A stretch of DNA of 64,000 bases from contig JBAXTE010000022.1 in NCBI GenBank assembly GCA_037130365.1, positions 6,168 to 70,167 of the forward strand, written 5' to 3'. Below are positions 46,276 to 55,653 of this stretch, piece after piece. This DNA is from JBAXTE01 sp037130365 (GTDB lineage Bacteria; Bacteroidota; Bacteroidia; Bacteroidales; WCHB1-69). A program made the translations under genes and the position numbers. A model generated the notes under the pieces. That model worked only from the letters and a program-made list of their open reading frames with translations, had not been told where the DNA came from and made no database searches. Every line of letters starts with the position of its first letter. The first letter of the stretch is position 1.

Positions 46276-47454
46276 TCAAATTCTATTTATCGGACTGTTT
46301 GAATAGCCAACAGATTGCCATAAAATATCAAAATTAGGTTTCAGATGAGAATACAAATCAGTCTCGTATGTCGGTAGTATTATTGGAGGTAGAACAATTT
46401 CATCCGTCATAAATGTTCTACTGTAACCTCTATCCCCTTTTAGAGCTCCATCAAAGACACTGTGGATACTTAAACAAATTAAAAATGGCGGTTCTAATTG
46501 AAATTGCCTCAAAACGGTAAGTCCATTTTGAATTTTTTCAATAGTGATTGGAATAAATTCATTTTCATATACACAATTTACTGTTTTGCCATTAAATTCT
46601 TTTTGATAAAAAAGTCGTGATGTGTATGCTTCATAAATTCCATTTCTGAAAATCTGGTCATAGCCATCTATTTTTTGCCTGTCTGAGGTTTTAGAAAAAG
46701 TTGCATATCCATCAAGGTTATACATACTATCCCACCCACTAGTAAATAGGGGTTTCATTGTGGTTTTGAGGTTCATACTTTCAGCATTTGTAAAATCAAG
46801 AGTTTCATCAGATAAAAAGCTGAAAGGAATTATTTGAATAAAAAATGAAGCAGTATTATCAAGAGTTGGAAAAACTTTTAGATTTCTAACTTTTTCTATT
46901 CTCTGAAGTCTAAATTTTTCTGCACTTACTTTTAAAACCTGATTTTGCATAAACATATGATTAAGTTCATAAACATCAACAGCATATTTGCCACTATTTC
47001 TTCTTCTATAAAATTTATTTGTTTCGTTAAAAGTAATCATAGATGGGAGTCCTAGACCCTTTGAAATTCCAATTACTAATACAATTTGTTCGTCAACGTT
47101 GATGATTTTTATAGCAATATTCGAAATACTTGGTTCTGAATTGCCACGTATTATGTCTTCAATTTGTTGTATCAGTTTGTCCGAGTTATCAATTGTAATA
47201 CCACATATTTTATTAGGTCTTCCTGTGTTCTGTCCTTTATCGTCTTTACGCTCTTCTATACCAAAAATTAAGCACCCTCCTTCGGTATTATACATTGCAG
47301 AAATGTCGTATAAAAATTCTTTTTTGTCTTTGTCTTGTCCAATTTTAAGTTCTTTTTTATAGTCTAAAGACTTAGATTCTTGAACTTCATTTTTAACTAG
47401 ACGTTTTATGTCTGTTTCGTCAAGTTGGTCTGTTCGTTTTCCTAAAATATACAT
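46276..47454 (-). CDS. AlbA_2 (Schlafen-like) protein, second copy in the island
   Basis: 392 aa. The N-terminal AlbA_2 domain has EVQESKSLDYKKELKIG, then FLYDISAMYNTEGGCLIFGIEER and the later GKYAVDVYELNHMF, as in the DNA-binding/'ATP-binding' Schlafen group. The C-terminal half is unlike the first AlbA_2 protein (26136-27695): no HATPase segment, no repeat, no winged helix. It is unrelated beyond domain one. Standing alone at the edge of Wadjet beyond repeat D, it is probably an independent defence gene. Function inferred from family only. Confidence 0.78.
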   Translation of the reverse strand: MYILGKRTDQLDETDIKRLVKNEVQESKSLDYKKELKIGQDKDKKEFLYDISAMYNTEGGCLIFGIEERKDDKGQNTGRPNKICGITIDNSDKLIQQIEDIIRGNSEPSISNIAIKIINVDEQIVLVIGISKGLGLPSMITFNETNKFYRRRNSGKYAVDVYELNHMFMQNQVLKVSAEKFRLQRIEKVRNLKVFPTLDNTASFFIQIIPFSFLSDETLDFTNAESMNLKTTMKPLFTSGWDSMYNLDGYATFSKTSDRQKIDGYDQIFRNGIYEAYTSRLFYQKEFNGKTVNCVYENEFIPITIEKIQNGLTVLRQFQLEPPFLICLSIHSVFDGALKGDRGYSRTFMTDEIVLPPIILPTYETDLYSHLKPNFDILWQSVGYSNSPINRI

Positions 47455-48080
47455 TTTTATTCTGTTTTTTTAAGTTACTGCTAACTAGCTATTATTCACA
47501 ATATTATCCCAAATTATATAAATTCCACATTAATTATTATAAAATCAACACCTAATGTTCAGTAATTATAATAACCATAAAGAAAGGATACTTTGGAACA
47601 ACAGCAAATCTATAAAAGCAATGTCATTGAACTAAAATTAAGGCTATATATTGGGTTAATTGACATGTGGAAAAGAACGGTGGAAAGTTGATATTGCAAA
47701 TTTAGGAAATTATTTATATAATTCACGTTAATAAAATATTTTTCAAAAAAACGAGACTACAGCATTTGTGGAAAGAGAGCTATTGATAGTCTGGGACTTA
47801 TCTTTATATTCTAAATGCGCTGTCGTTTTGTTTTACAAATGGAACTTTGTCGAAATGTAACTCTTTTATTGGAACAATATGCACCCTTTTTGCTTATTTG
47901 AAATGAAAAAGAGACTGCGTTATTTGACAGTCTCTCTTCAAATCTTAGTTTAAAGAAGTATAGTTATTTAAGTTATTCATCACTTGAATAGCGAGCAATC
48001 AAATATTTGCTGCGCTGTTTTTTTAAGGGGATGCTTAACAAATTAATGTTTTTTATTTTGAAGTTATTTAAAATAATGTG
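47455..48080. other. Intergenic region, no gene seen
   Basis: About 620 bp between the AlbA_2 gene and the promoter at 48081. An inverted repeat agagactg/cagtctct at 47910-47935, preceded on the plus strand by aaaaa, would act as a minus-strand terminator. No plausible coding frame was found; a small minus-strand frame at 47973-48185 overlaps terminator hairpins and is rejected. Confidence 0.4.
47910..47935 (-). terminator. Putative minus-strand terminator
   Basis: Stem of 8 bp (agagactg/cagtctct) with 10-nt loop; on the minus strand it is followed by TTTTTCATTT. What transcript it would end is not clear, as no gene reads into it from the right. Confidence 0.5.
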
Positions 48081-48111
48081 TTTGAATATTAAATTTAAAA
48101 ATGTAGTTTTG
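48081..48111 (+). promoter_or_regulatory. Consensus Bacteroidota promoter
   Basis: TTTG at 48081-48084, then exactly 19 bp, then TAGTTTTG at 48104-48111, a full match to TTTG-N19-TAnnTTTG. Predicted start of transcription near 48118. It is the best promoter in the window. Confidence 0.75.
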
Positions 48112-48115
48112 TATC

Positions 48116-48200
48116 CATAAAAATATCTAAGATAAACTATACACACTTGTATAGTTTTTTTATGGTGGGTTAGCCTCGTTAGCAATAGCGGGGCTTTTTA
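48116..48200 (+). ncRNA. Candidate small RNA with two terminators
   Basis: Right after the consensus promoter come two hairpins with T-tails. The first, at 48134-48157, has a perfect 10-bp stem (aaactataca/tgtatagttt), a 4-nt loop and TTTT; flanking ccataaaaa/tttttatgg can extend it. The second, at 48172-48199, pairs agcctcg with cggggct and ends TTTTT. There is no coding frame. It is either a free RNA of about 80 nt or an attenuated leader of the gene at 48345. Family not recognised. Confidence 0.5.
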
Positions 48201-48344
48201 ATAAAAAACTTACCTAAGTAAAATAACATTGTATTTTGAAATAAAAATTGGATTATTTGATGTAAAATTATAATTTTATGCAATTAAATATATACTGTAC
48301 TCCATCTATCAAAACATAAATGAACAAACTAAAAACATTAAATA

Positions 48345-49295
48345 ATGAATATTAAATTTCGAGACATAGGAATTGATTCACAAGCAATTGTTCCAACGCT
48401 AAAAATTGGAATCAATATAGATTTTTGTAATTTGATTGAAGTTCCAATTTTCATTTCAGGAAGGTTAATTTCCTCTGATAACAAAGTGGTATCGCATTTA
48501 AATGAATATCAGTTAAATACTGATTATAAATATGAACTAAAAATACTAAGTAAAAAAGAAAGAGATAACCTTCAACGAGAGAATAATAATGAAAAATATT
48601 ATGCTCAACTAACAGCATTGCTTTCTCAAAAGAGCATTGACTATATTGAAGCATTGAGAGAGAAAGACAAAGATAAATCAGTTAGTTTTACATTAGACTT
48701 AATTGTGAAGTATTTAGAACTTCCTATTTCTCAACATTCTGTTATGGATGAGCCATTAATTCGAGTGAATTCAAAAAAGTTTTATGATAGTTTAATTATA
48801 AATCAAAGTGATTGGATAAATAGTTTTTCGCCCTTTCTTGGCATCGGCAAATTCATCCTAATTGAACTTGAAATTCCAGAAAAACAAAAAGTAAATGATG
48901 AATGGATTGAAATGTATGATCGACTTTTTTTGCGACTTAACGAAATACAAGATCTTATAAGACAAGGAAATTGGAAAGGAACAATGATAAGTGGCAGACA
49001 GTTTTACGAGAGTTTAAAATTTAGTAAAAATAATTCCAATAAAGGCATAGAGTTAAGAGAAAGCTTGAAACAACTTTTTCTTGATGATATGCACTCAGAG
49101 GAAGGTTTTGAAGATTTTTACCTAGGTATTAAAAGCTTTTTCAATTTTGTGTCAAAATTTATTCACGATAAAAGTAATAAAACTGGGGCGTATATTCCAG
49201 TGCCAAATCCATCTAAAGAGGATGCATATTTCGTGTATGCATTAGCAATTGGATTAATTAATATTATAAGTAAAAAGATTGCAAAAACCCGTTAA
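48345..49295 (+). CDS. Hypothetical protein, possible HEPN-like C-terminus
   Basis: 316 aa. I do not recognise the family. N-terminal 60 residues look beta-rich; residues about 70-110 are charged and helical (KYYAQLTALLSQKSIDYIE). The C-terminal part has repeated helices with GRQFYESLKF and FVSKFIHDKSNKTGAY, somewhat like HEPN or abortive-infection proteins; that is weak. It is the first of three plus-strand genes (48345-51259) with short gaps, probably one operon. The promoter at 48081 lies upstream, beyond two terminators. Confidence 0.5.
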   Translation: MNIKFRDIGIDSQAIVPTLKIGINIDFCNLIEVPIFISGRLISSDNKVVSHLNEYQLNTDYKYELKILSKKERDNLQRENNNEKYYAQLTALLSQKSIDYIEALREKDKDKSVSFTLDLIVKYLELPISQHSVMDEPLIRVNSKKFYDSLIINQSDWINSFSPFLGIGKFILIELEIPEKQKVNDEWIEMYDRLFLRLNEIQDLIRQGNWKGTMISGRQFYESLKFSKNNSNKGIELRESLKQLFLDDMHSEEGFEDFYLGIKSFFNFVSKFIHDKSNKTGAYIPVPNPSKEDAYFVYALAIGLINIISKKIAKTR

Positions 49296-49381
49296 AAGAA
49301 AGTTCTTATAGTATATAAAAACTGGATATGATTTCACAAGGTAGGTATTAAGCATGATTATTTTAAAAAAGCAATAAAAAA

Positions 49382-50143
49382 ATGAATGAATTCTATTCAA
49401 TATGTAAAGAGGATGCAGATCCAGAGAATGAATATCAAATGCAAAATTTGGGCAAACAAACGATTATGGCTGTTATTGGGAAACAAGTTCGTGGTGATTG
49501 GGGAGAAAGTCGAAGTTGTCAATCACAAACTTTCTACAAGGATACAGTGCCTGAAGATTATGATGATGCTTTTGTGTTAAAACTTACAAGTGTCAAACCC
49601 CCATATGATTTATATAAGGTTTTAGATTACCATCTTTCATATTATATTAACACTAACCATGGAGATAAAGATAGATTCTTAAAGCAGATTAAATATGTAA
49701 TATTACCAATAATTCAAAAAAGGAAAAGCTTAGATGTTTATATGGAATTAATAACAGAATGGATTAAAAAAAATGACATGAATACAAAGAATAACAAGAC
49801 AGCAGACATTACTTTAAATATTGGTGATATAAATGCACCAACTCAATTTCAATTGAATTCAGATAATTCATCCCAATCCCAAGAAATTTATTATAATAAA
49901 GAGGATATTAAAGAATTATTTGAATTGCTAAAAAAAGACATCGAAAAAATTAATGAAGAGTTCAAAGAGGAATTTCAATATGAAATTGAAAGTGCTATAA
50001 AACAACTAAATAAGGGAAAAGATATTCGAAATAGACTTTTCACTATAGGCTCATTAATCAAAGAAGTCGGAATTAATTTGTTTGCTAATCTTCTTGCCTC
50101 TCCGATTTACAGTTTAATGAAACCTTTTTTGGGAATAAAATGA
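49382..50143 (+). CDS. Hypothetical protein with conflict-system-like C-terminal element
   Basis: 253 aa. N-terminal region unrecognised. After a low-complexity linker (KNDMNTKNNKTADI) comes TLNIGDINAPTQFQLNS followed by a long amphipathic helical tail (DIKELFELLKKDIEKINEEF) and a hydrophobic end (LFANLLASPIYSLMKPFLG). The 'NIG(D)...' beta-type segment plus helix resembles C-terminal elements seen in several uncharacterised defence-associated proteins. Lies 86 bp after the upstream gene and 15 bp before the HNH gene. No function is assigned. Confidence 0.5.
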   Translation: MNEFYSICKEDADPENEYQMQNLGKQTIMAVIGKQVRGDWGESRSCQSQTFYKDTVPEDYDDAFVLKLTSVKPPYDLYKVLDYHLSYYINTNHGDKDRFLKQIKYVILPIIQKRKSLDVYMELITEWIKKNDMNTKNNKTADITLNIGDINAPTQFQLNSDNSSQSQEIYYNKEDIKELFELLKKDIEKINEEFKEEFQYEIESAIKQLNKGKDIRNRLFTIGSLIKEVGINLFANLLASPIYSLMKPFLGIK

Positions 50144-50158
50144 TTTAATACTTTAAAA

Positions 50159-51259
50159 ATGTCAAATAATACAAAAAGCGCATTACTTAAAAGAGGTATA
50201 GATAGTGAATCAACTCGAAAATTAGTTGAGAATGGTTATACTGTACAATCTCTTCAACAAAAATCATTAGAAACATTGCGATTATTAGGGATACCTAAAA
50301 TACAAGCAATTAAACTATTAGATGGACGACCACCAATTCCAAATAAAATCTTTAATCAGGTTTTGCATGATTCAAAGTACGTGTGTTGTATTTGCAGAGA
50401 AAAAAATAAAGGGATAATTATTCACCATATTGATGAATGGAGTGTTAGCCACAATCACAATTATGATAATTTAGCTGTTTTATGCACCGAACATCATGAT
50501 GAAGCCCATACAAATAGACAAATGACAATTATGCTTAGCCCTAAAAGGATTAGAAGTTCAAGAGATAAATGGTATTCTCAGGTTAAAGCAAATGATGAAT
50601 CTATTATAAATGAACAGCTAGGTTCTTTTGATGATAAACTTCACACAGATGAAATTACTATTAATAAAATAGATATAAATAAGTCCAAAGAAAATGAGAG
50701 AAAACTCAAACATTCTTTAAGATTGGAAAAAAGAGTATATAAAGAACTTATTGACCAAAAGTTTTGCTCAAACAGGGAAAATTTCGACCAACTTTTAAAG
50801 AATCCTGCATCGAAGTTTATTTCATCGAAAGTATTTATTCGTGATGTTAATGACAAAACATATCCCAACCCTGATTTTACAAGGTCAAACAAAATTAGTC
50901 CTTGGTTTAAAACATTTTTTCATGATACTTACCATAACGGAATTGAATTTGTATTAGATGCAGGAATAGGAACAATTATTATAATGGACGAAAATGGTTA
51001 TTGGGAGCCGTTAAGAAAATCTGATGACTCTAGAAAAAGCAATCCAAAATTCAAAGTTTTAAGAGCACAAACAATTGGGAAAATTCCATATAATAATATT
51101 GTTGACTTTAAAGCAAATGGAGACGATTACAACCCAGAGCCACATTTGTTTTGTAAATTTGATATTAATGGAATGCCATATGAAGAAATATATTATAAAA
51201 GGTTAGGAAATTTTTTAGCAAGAGAATTTGATAAAGGTAAACAGACTATATTCAAATAG
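50159..51259 (+). CDS. HNH endonuclease-domain protein
   Basis: 366 aa. N-terminal HhH-like helices (residues 1-55: STRKLVENGYTVQSL, LRLLGIPKIQAIKLL) come before an HNH nuclease: zinc pair C76-x2-C79, HHID at 89-92, N104 in YDNLAVLC, and C109 with H112/H113 (LCTEHHDEAH). All HNH residues are present, so it is probably active on DNA. The C-terminal 200 residues are of unknown fold. Third gene of the plus-strand set; the other two may be partners or regulators. Confidence 0.8.
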   Translation: MSNNTKSALLKRGIDSESTRKLVENGYTVQSLQQKSLETLRLLGIPKIQAIKLLDGRPPIPNKIFNQVLHDSKYVCCICREKNKGIIIHHIDEWSVSHNHNYDNLAVLCTEHHDEAHTNRQMTIMLSPKRIRSSRDKWYSQVKANDESIINEQLGSFDDKLHTDEITINKIDINKSKENERKLKHSLRLEKRVYKELIDQKFCSNRENFDQLLKNPASKFISSKVFIRDVNDKTYPNPDFTRSNKISPWFKTFFHDTYHNGIEFVLDAGIGTIIIMDENGYWEPLRKSDDSRKSNPKFKVLRAQTIGKIPYNNIVDFKANGDDYNPEPHLFCKFDINGMPYEEIYYKRLGNFLAREFDKGKQTIFK

Positions 51260-51376
51260 CATCCCCAACTCGTTTATTCTTAAAATCAGCACACTTATAA
51301 TTAAAACTAATACGTTAAAAAAATAATAAATAATTTTCTAAATAAATTCGTTATCTTTGAATAAAAATCTTTTTTT

Positions 51377-52135
51377 ATGATTAGTTGTATTATCATAGAT
51401 GATGAAATAAATGCACGTGAAGCCTTAGATAAAATTATAAAAAGATATTTTAGTGATAAAATATATGTAACCTGTTTAACCGATTCTGTTAAAGCTGGGG
51501 TTGAGGCAATTAATAAATTTAAACCTGAATTAGTGTTTTTAGATGTAGAAATGCCAATTGAGAATGGATTTAAACTCTTTGATTATATCAATACAATTAG
51601 TTTTGATATAATATTTACAACAGCTCATACTCATTATGCAATAGATGCAATAAAATTTTCAGCATTAGATTATTTATTAAAACCAATAAATTTTGTTGAC
51701 TTAAATGATGCATTAAAAAAAATTGAAAGAAAGCAAGTTTTCATGAATAATCAAATTAGAATTGAAACATTACTTTACAATTTAAATAATGAATCTGATA
51801 AGTATAACAAAATAGCTTTACCTACAAGTACAGGTTATCGATTTGAAAAATTAAACAACATAATGTATTGTGTCGCTGACGAAAACTATACAAATGTTTA
51901 TATGATAAAAAAGGAGAAGTTTTTGGTGACTAAAACACTTAAAAACATGGAAGAAATACTTCCTTCTGCTAACTTCTTTAGAATACACAAATCACATATA
52001 GTGAACTTAAACTATATTAAGGATTTTAACAAATCTGATAATATAATTACACTTGAAGACGGGACGATACTAGGAGTTGCTATGCGAAGAACCGATGATT
52101 TTTTGAATCATATTACCTACAAACAAAAAGACTAA
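51377..52135 (+). CDS. LytTR-family response regulator
   Basis: 252 aa. Receiver domain (1-118): acidic pair D8/D9, phosphoacceptor D56 (VFLDVEMP), T81/T82 and K102 (LLKPI). LytTR DNA-binding domain (about 140-250): FEKLNNIMYCVADENYTNVYM ... FRIHKSHIVNLNYI. A TATCTTTG box ends 16 bp before its ATG (51353-51360). The stop overlaps the kinase's ATG by one base (TAATG), a standard coupled pair. It probably controls the two secreted-protein genes downstream. Confidence 0.93.
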   Translation: MISCIIIDDEINAREALDKIIKRYFSDKIYVTCLTDSVKAGVEAINKFKPELVFLDVEMPIENGFKLFDYINTISFDIIFTTAHTHYAIDAIKFSALDYLLKPINFVDLNDALKKIERKQVFMNNQIRIETLLYNLNNESDKYNKIALPTSTGYRFEKLNNIMYCVADENYTNVYMIKKEKFLVTKTLKNMEEILPSANFFRIHKSHIVNLNYIKDFNKSDNIITLEDGTILGVAMRRTDDFLNHITYKQKD

Positions 52136-55100
52136 TGACATTTTGCTTAAAATGTAAACAATTTTATATTCTTACATTCTTGTTTTTTTTTACAACACGA
52201 TATGTGTATGCTCAAAATTACAATGTTCGTAATTTTACAGCAGCGGATGGATTGCCCACAAACTCAACAAGAAAAATATTTAAAGATTCAAGGGGATACA
52301 TTTGGATTGGGACAGATGCTGGCGTTGCACGGTTTGACGGGAAAACTTTTAATGTTTTTAACAGTCTTGATGGATTAGCAGGCGATGAAGTATGGGGAAT
52401 TACAGAGGACAAGAATGGAAATATGTTTTTTGCCTGTTATGATGGAGGAGTGACAAAATATGACGGTTCAAAATTTTTAAATTACACTCCAAAAAATGGA
52501 CTTGTGGGAAAAAGTGCTCGTGTTGTTCAGTATAGCCCCCAATTTGATCTTGTTTTTGTAGCTACCGAAAGCGGATTTAGCATAATAAAAGATGATAAAA
52601 TAAAATCTTTTTCAGCTGAATCAATTTATAGGAAACCCCGGGTTTATTTTACAGGAATGATTGAGGCAAATGGGTATCTATACATTTATAGTCATGGGGA
52701 TTCAATGATTACATATTGTCCCCAAATTAACAAAATAAAAGTCCTTAATTGTAATTCGCATTTATTCACTATGGCTGCTTCCAGTTCTATTGTGAGATCA
52801 AATGGAGATACTTTGTTGGGTTTTGAAAGAAGTGGATTTTCAGCTTATTCCAAAAAACGAACAGATTATGATAATATTGGTCAAATATTTGACTTTTCGG
52901 AAGATAAACAACGAAATATATGGATTGCAGGATGGAGCTGCTCTTTTATGAAAGAACCTGGAGGGTTGTTTAAGTTTGATGGGGAAAAAGTGTGGCAAAT
53001 GAATAATGTGCTAGGCATAGAAACTCGGACAATGTTTAGTGTCTTTTGCGACCGTCAAACGAATTCGATATGGGCTGCCAGCGATAATATGGGGGTGTAT
53101 CAGATTACTCCTTCAATTTTCTTATATTATAAATCTGATTTCTTTAATTCCGATAAAATCAAAGTTATAGATTTATTATTCTTAAACCATAATTTGTGGA
53201 TTGTATCTCCAACGTGCATATATGTAATGGATAAGGACAAAAAGCTGTTTGCATACCAGAAGGCTTTATTTGAGAAAGTCTATTCCAAAAGTAAGATAAA
53301 AGCAGTAAATCGAAAGTTAGTATGTTTTACACACGTTACATCTGATAACCAAAATAATATTTGGATAACTTCAGATATTGGATTATTTAGAATCACACAC
53401 GAATCACAAAAGATAAAATATTTTCCAATAGAAAATAATGGCGGATTGTGTCAAACCCAGTTTGATAAAAACAATATATTATATTTTGGTGGATGGGGGT
53501 ACTTGTCTATTGTGGAAAACGTGGATAACATCTGCTTTAAAAAGATTGATGAAAATCCAAAAAACATCCCATGCGATATTTTAAAAATTGCAATCAATAA
53601 GAATGAAGTTTGGATAGGAAGTTCAAATAGAGGAATTTATCGAATCAAAAACAATATAATTTATTCTTCGCATAAAAGACAACCGGATTTAATTAAAAAT
53701 GTAAGTGAAATTTATATAGACAAGAATGATGATATAATTTTTGGAGGGACTAATGGGACTGTTTATATCGCTTGTTTTATTGCGGATTCACTTCAGGTTA
53801 GATGCAAAATATCGAGGAAAGAGGGACTCAATGGTCAAGCAATAAGTTGGATAAAGACAAGTAACAATGACGAGTTTCTTTGGATTGCAACTAACACCGG
53901 TTTAAATAGGTTGAATCTTAAAAAATTATTGAAAAAACATGAATTTAAGTTTAATTTTTACAATAAATCTGAAGGTCTGGAAAGTTTAAATGTGGGATGT
54001 AGTGCAATTGATGATGATGGGAATTTGTGGGCAGGATCGAATATCGGATTAGTAAAAATAAATACTCACGAGAATGAAGTGCCAATATCTGTTCAACCGA
54101 AAATAATACTTGCTTCATTTGAAGTTAACAATAAACCAATTCGCCATCTTTATCCTAATGATATTAACTCATGGAATCAAATGCCAACAACTCCAATTGT
54201 ATTAGAACACGATCAGAACAATCTTATTCTTACTGTTGGAATATTAAATTATGTGAATCCCGAAAAGGATATTTTTAGATATAAACTTAAAGGACTTGAC
54301 AATCAATGGACCACTTTTGATAAATCAAGGAAGATTAGCTATACGAACTTATACCCAGGAGAATATACGCTTTGTGTTGAGTCTAAAAATTTAAGTTCCG
54401 GACAGTTTGCTAATCCGTTACATCTGAAGTTTTATATTAAGAAACCTTTTTGGGCAACTTGGTGGTTTCTAGTTTCCATGTTTTCGATTGCTATTTCTAG
54501 TATATTTTATATTATTCGATATCGAACCCAACGAATAATCAAACAAGAACAATTGAAAACTACTATTGCAAAAACTATAGCTGAATATGAGATGAAAGCC
54601 TTACAAGCACAAATGAATCCTCATTTTATCTTTAATGCAATGAACTCCATTCAAAATTATATTTTAGAGCAAGATACTGATCAAGCTTTAAGTTACCTTT
54701 CTGACTTTGCAAAGATTATTAGGCTTACCTTAGACCAAGCATCAAAAAAACTCATCTCTTTATCTGATGAGATAGAATATCTTTCTAACTATTTGAAATT
54801 AGAGCAAATGAGATTTAAGGATAAATTCGAAATTACAATAAATATAAATGGATTAGATAAAGATGCGATTTTGCTCCCCCCTATGATGATACAACCATTT
54901 GTAGAAAATGCAATAAAGCATGGACTAACTCCATGTAATTACAAAGGTAAATTAAACATTAATTTTCTTTCAACCACTGAAAACTTAATCTGTACTATAG
55001 AAGATAATGGTATAGGTATAAATAAATCTATTGAACTAAATAAAAACAACCCAAATTTTTATAAATCTCAAGGAACATCTATAACAGCTAATCGTTTAGC

Positions 55101-55221
55101 TTTAGTTGAAACCAACAAGAATATAACTTGTAAAATTGAAATTTATGACTTAGCTCAAATAAATACAAACTGCACAGGAACAAAAATAATAGTAGTTTTA
55201 CCTTTGGTTATAGATGAATAA
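52135..55221 (+). CDS. Two-component sensor: Reg_prop propeller, Y_Y_Y, LytS-type kinase
   Basis: 1028 aa. Signal peptide (FFFTTRYVYAQ), then repeated regulator-propeller blades (YIWIGTDAGVARFDG; NGNMFFACYDGGVTKYDG), a Y_Y_Y domain (FRYKLKGLDNQWT ... LYPGEYTLCV), one transmembrane helix (WWFLVSMFSIAISSIFYII), and a cytoplasmic His_kinase domain with H-box ALQAQMNPHFIFNAMNSI and N/G boxes (PFVENAIKHGL, IEDNGIGI). The periplasmic sensor domain probably binds an external ligand, commonly a glycan in Bacteroidota. No polysaccharide utilisation locus is present here. Confidence 0.93.
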   Translation: MTFCLKCKQFYILTFLFFFTTRYVYAQNYNVRNFTAADGLPTNSTRKIFKDSRGYIWIGTDAGVARFDGKTFNVFNSLDGLAGDEVWGITEDKNGNMFFACYDGGVTKYDGSKFLNYTPKNGLVGKSARVVQYSPQFDLVFVATESGFSIIKDDKIKSFSAESIYRKPRVYFTGMIEANGYLYIYSHGDSMITYCPQINKIKVLNCNSHLFTMAASSSIVRSNGDTLLGFERSGFSAYSKKRTDYDNIGQIFDFSEDKQRNIWIAGWSCSFMKEPGGLFKFDGEKVWQMNNVLGIETRTMFSVFCDRQTNSIWAASDNMGVYQITPSIFLYYKSDFFNSDKIKVIDLLFLNHNLWIVSPTCIYVMDKDKKLFAYQKALFEKVYSKSKIKAVNRKLVCFTHVTSDNQNNIWITSDIGLFRITHESQKIKYFPIENNGGLCQTQFDKNNILYFGGWGYLSIVENVDNICFKKIDENPKNIPCDILKIAINKNEVWIGSSNRGIYRIKNNIIYSSHKRQPDLIKNVSEIYIDKNDDIIFGGTNGTVYIACFIADSLQVRCKISRKEGLNGQAISWIKTSNNDEFLWIATNTGLNRLNLKKLLKKHEFKFNFYNKSEGLESLNVGCSAIDDDGNLWAGSNIGLVKINTHENEVPISVQPKIILASFEVNNKPIRHLYPNDINSWNQMPTTPIVLEHDQNNLILTVGILNYVNPEKDIFRYKLKGLDNQWTTFDKSRKISYTNLYPGEYTLCVESKNLSSGQFANPLHLKFYIKKPFWATWWFLVSMFSIAISSIFYIIRYRTQRIIKQEQLKTTIAKTIAEYEMKALQAQMNPHFIFNAMNSIQNYILEQDTDQALSYLSDFAKIIRLTLDQASKKLISLSDEIEYLSNYLKLEQMRFKDKFEITININGLDKDAILLPPMMIQPFVENAIKHGLTPCNYKGKLNINFLSTTENLICTIEDNGIGINKSIELNKNNPNFYKSQGTSITANRLALVETNKNITCKIEIYDLAQINTNCTGTKIIVVLPLVIDE

Positions 55222-55602
55222 TGACATTTAAATATTATAGTATAAAATTTAATTAATTTGCTTTTTCTTAATTGACAAATAAAATCTGTAAACTCTATCC
55301 CAATTTGCAATACAATATAATCGATTACCTATTAAAAGACTACACTTACTTGCTATTTTGATACGATTAATAAGTCAAAATTTTATTCGAATTAATTGTT
55401 TGTAATATTGTTCAATAGAATCGTTACCTATAAGTATAATATTAACAATAATAAAAGAACAACTTCGAGTACAAAGATTGGTTCAGTAAAAAAAACAGGC
55501 TTGATTTCATTTTCAAACTTGTATAAAGATGTTGATTTTAGCAGTTATATTATTAAATAATCAATTTCGTAAATGATTAATAGCTTAGATTAACGAATAA
55601 AA
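55222..55602. other. Intergenic region upstream of the T9SS gene
   Basis: A+T-rich, no coding frame. The near-copies gattacctatt (about 55323) and cgttacctata (about 55422) might be regulator binding sites; they are too short to weigh heavily. Confidence 0.3.
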
Positions 55603-55632
55603 GGCGGATTCCGAAAAGCCTTATGAGTAGGA
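55603..55632 (+). promoter_or_regulatory. Shared upstream element, copy 1
   Basis: A 30-bp sequence (begins ggcggattccgaaaag, ends atgagtagga) that matches 56721-56750 at 27 of 30 positions. It ends 21 bp before the start of the T9SS gene. The short arms ggc/gcc with A-rich loop could form a small stem. Common control of both secreted proteins is suggested. Confidence 0.65.
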
Positions 55633-55653
55633 TATAATTTAAAATTAATAGAA

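Noticed and set aside
47973..48185. Minus-strand 70-codon frame ending YLIARYSSDE
   Set aside because: It covers the promoter and both terminator hairpins on the plus strand; chance frame more likely than a gene.
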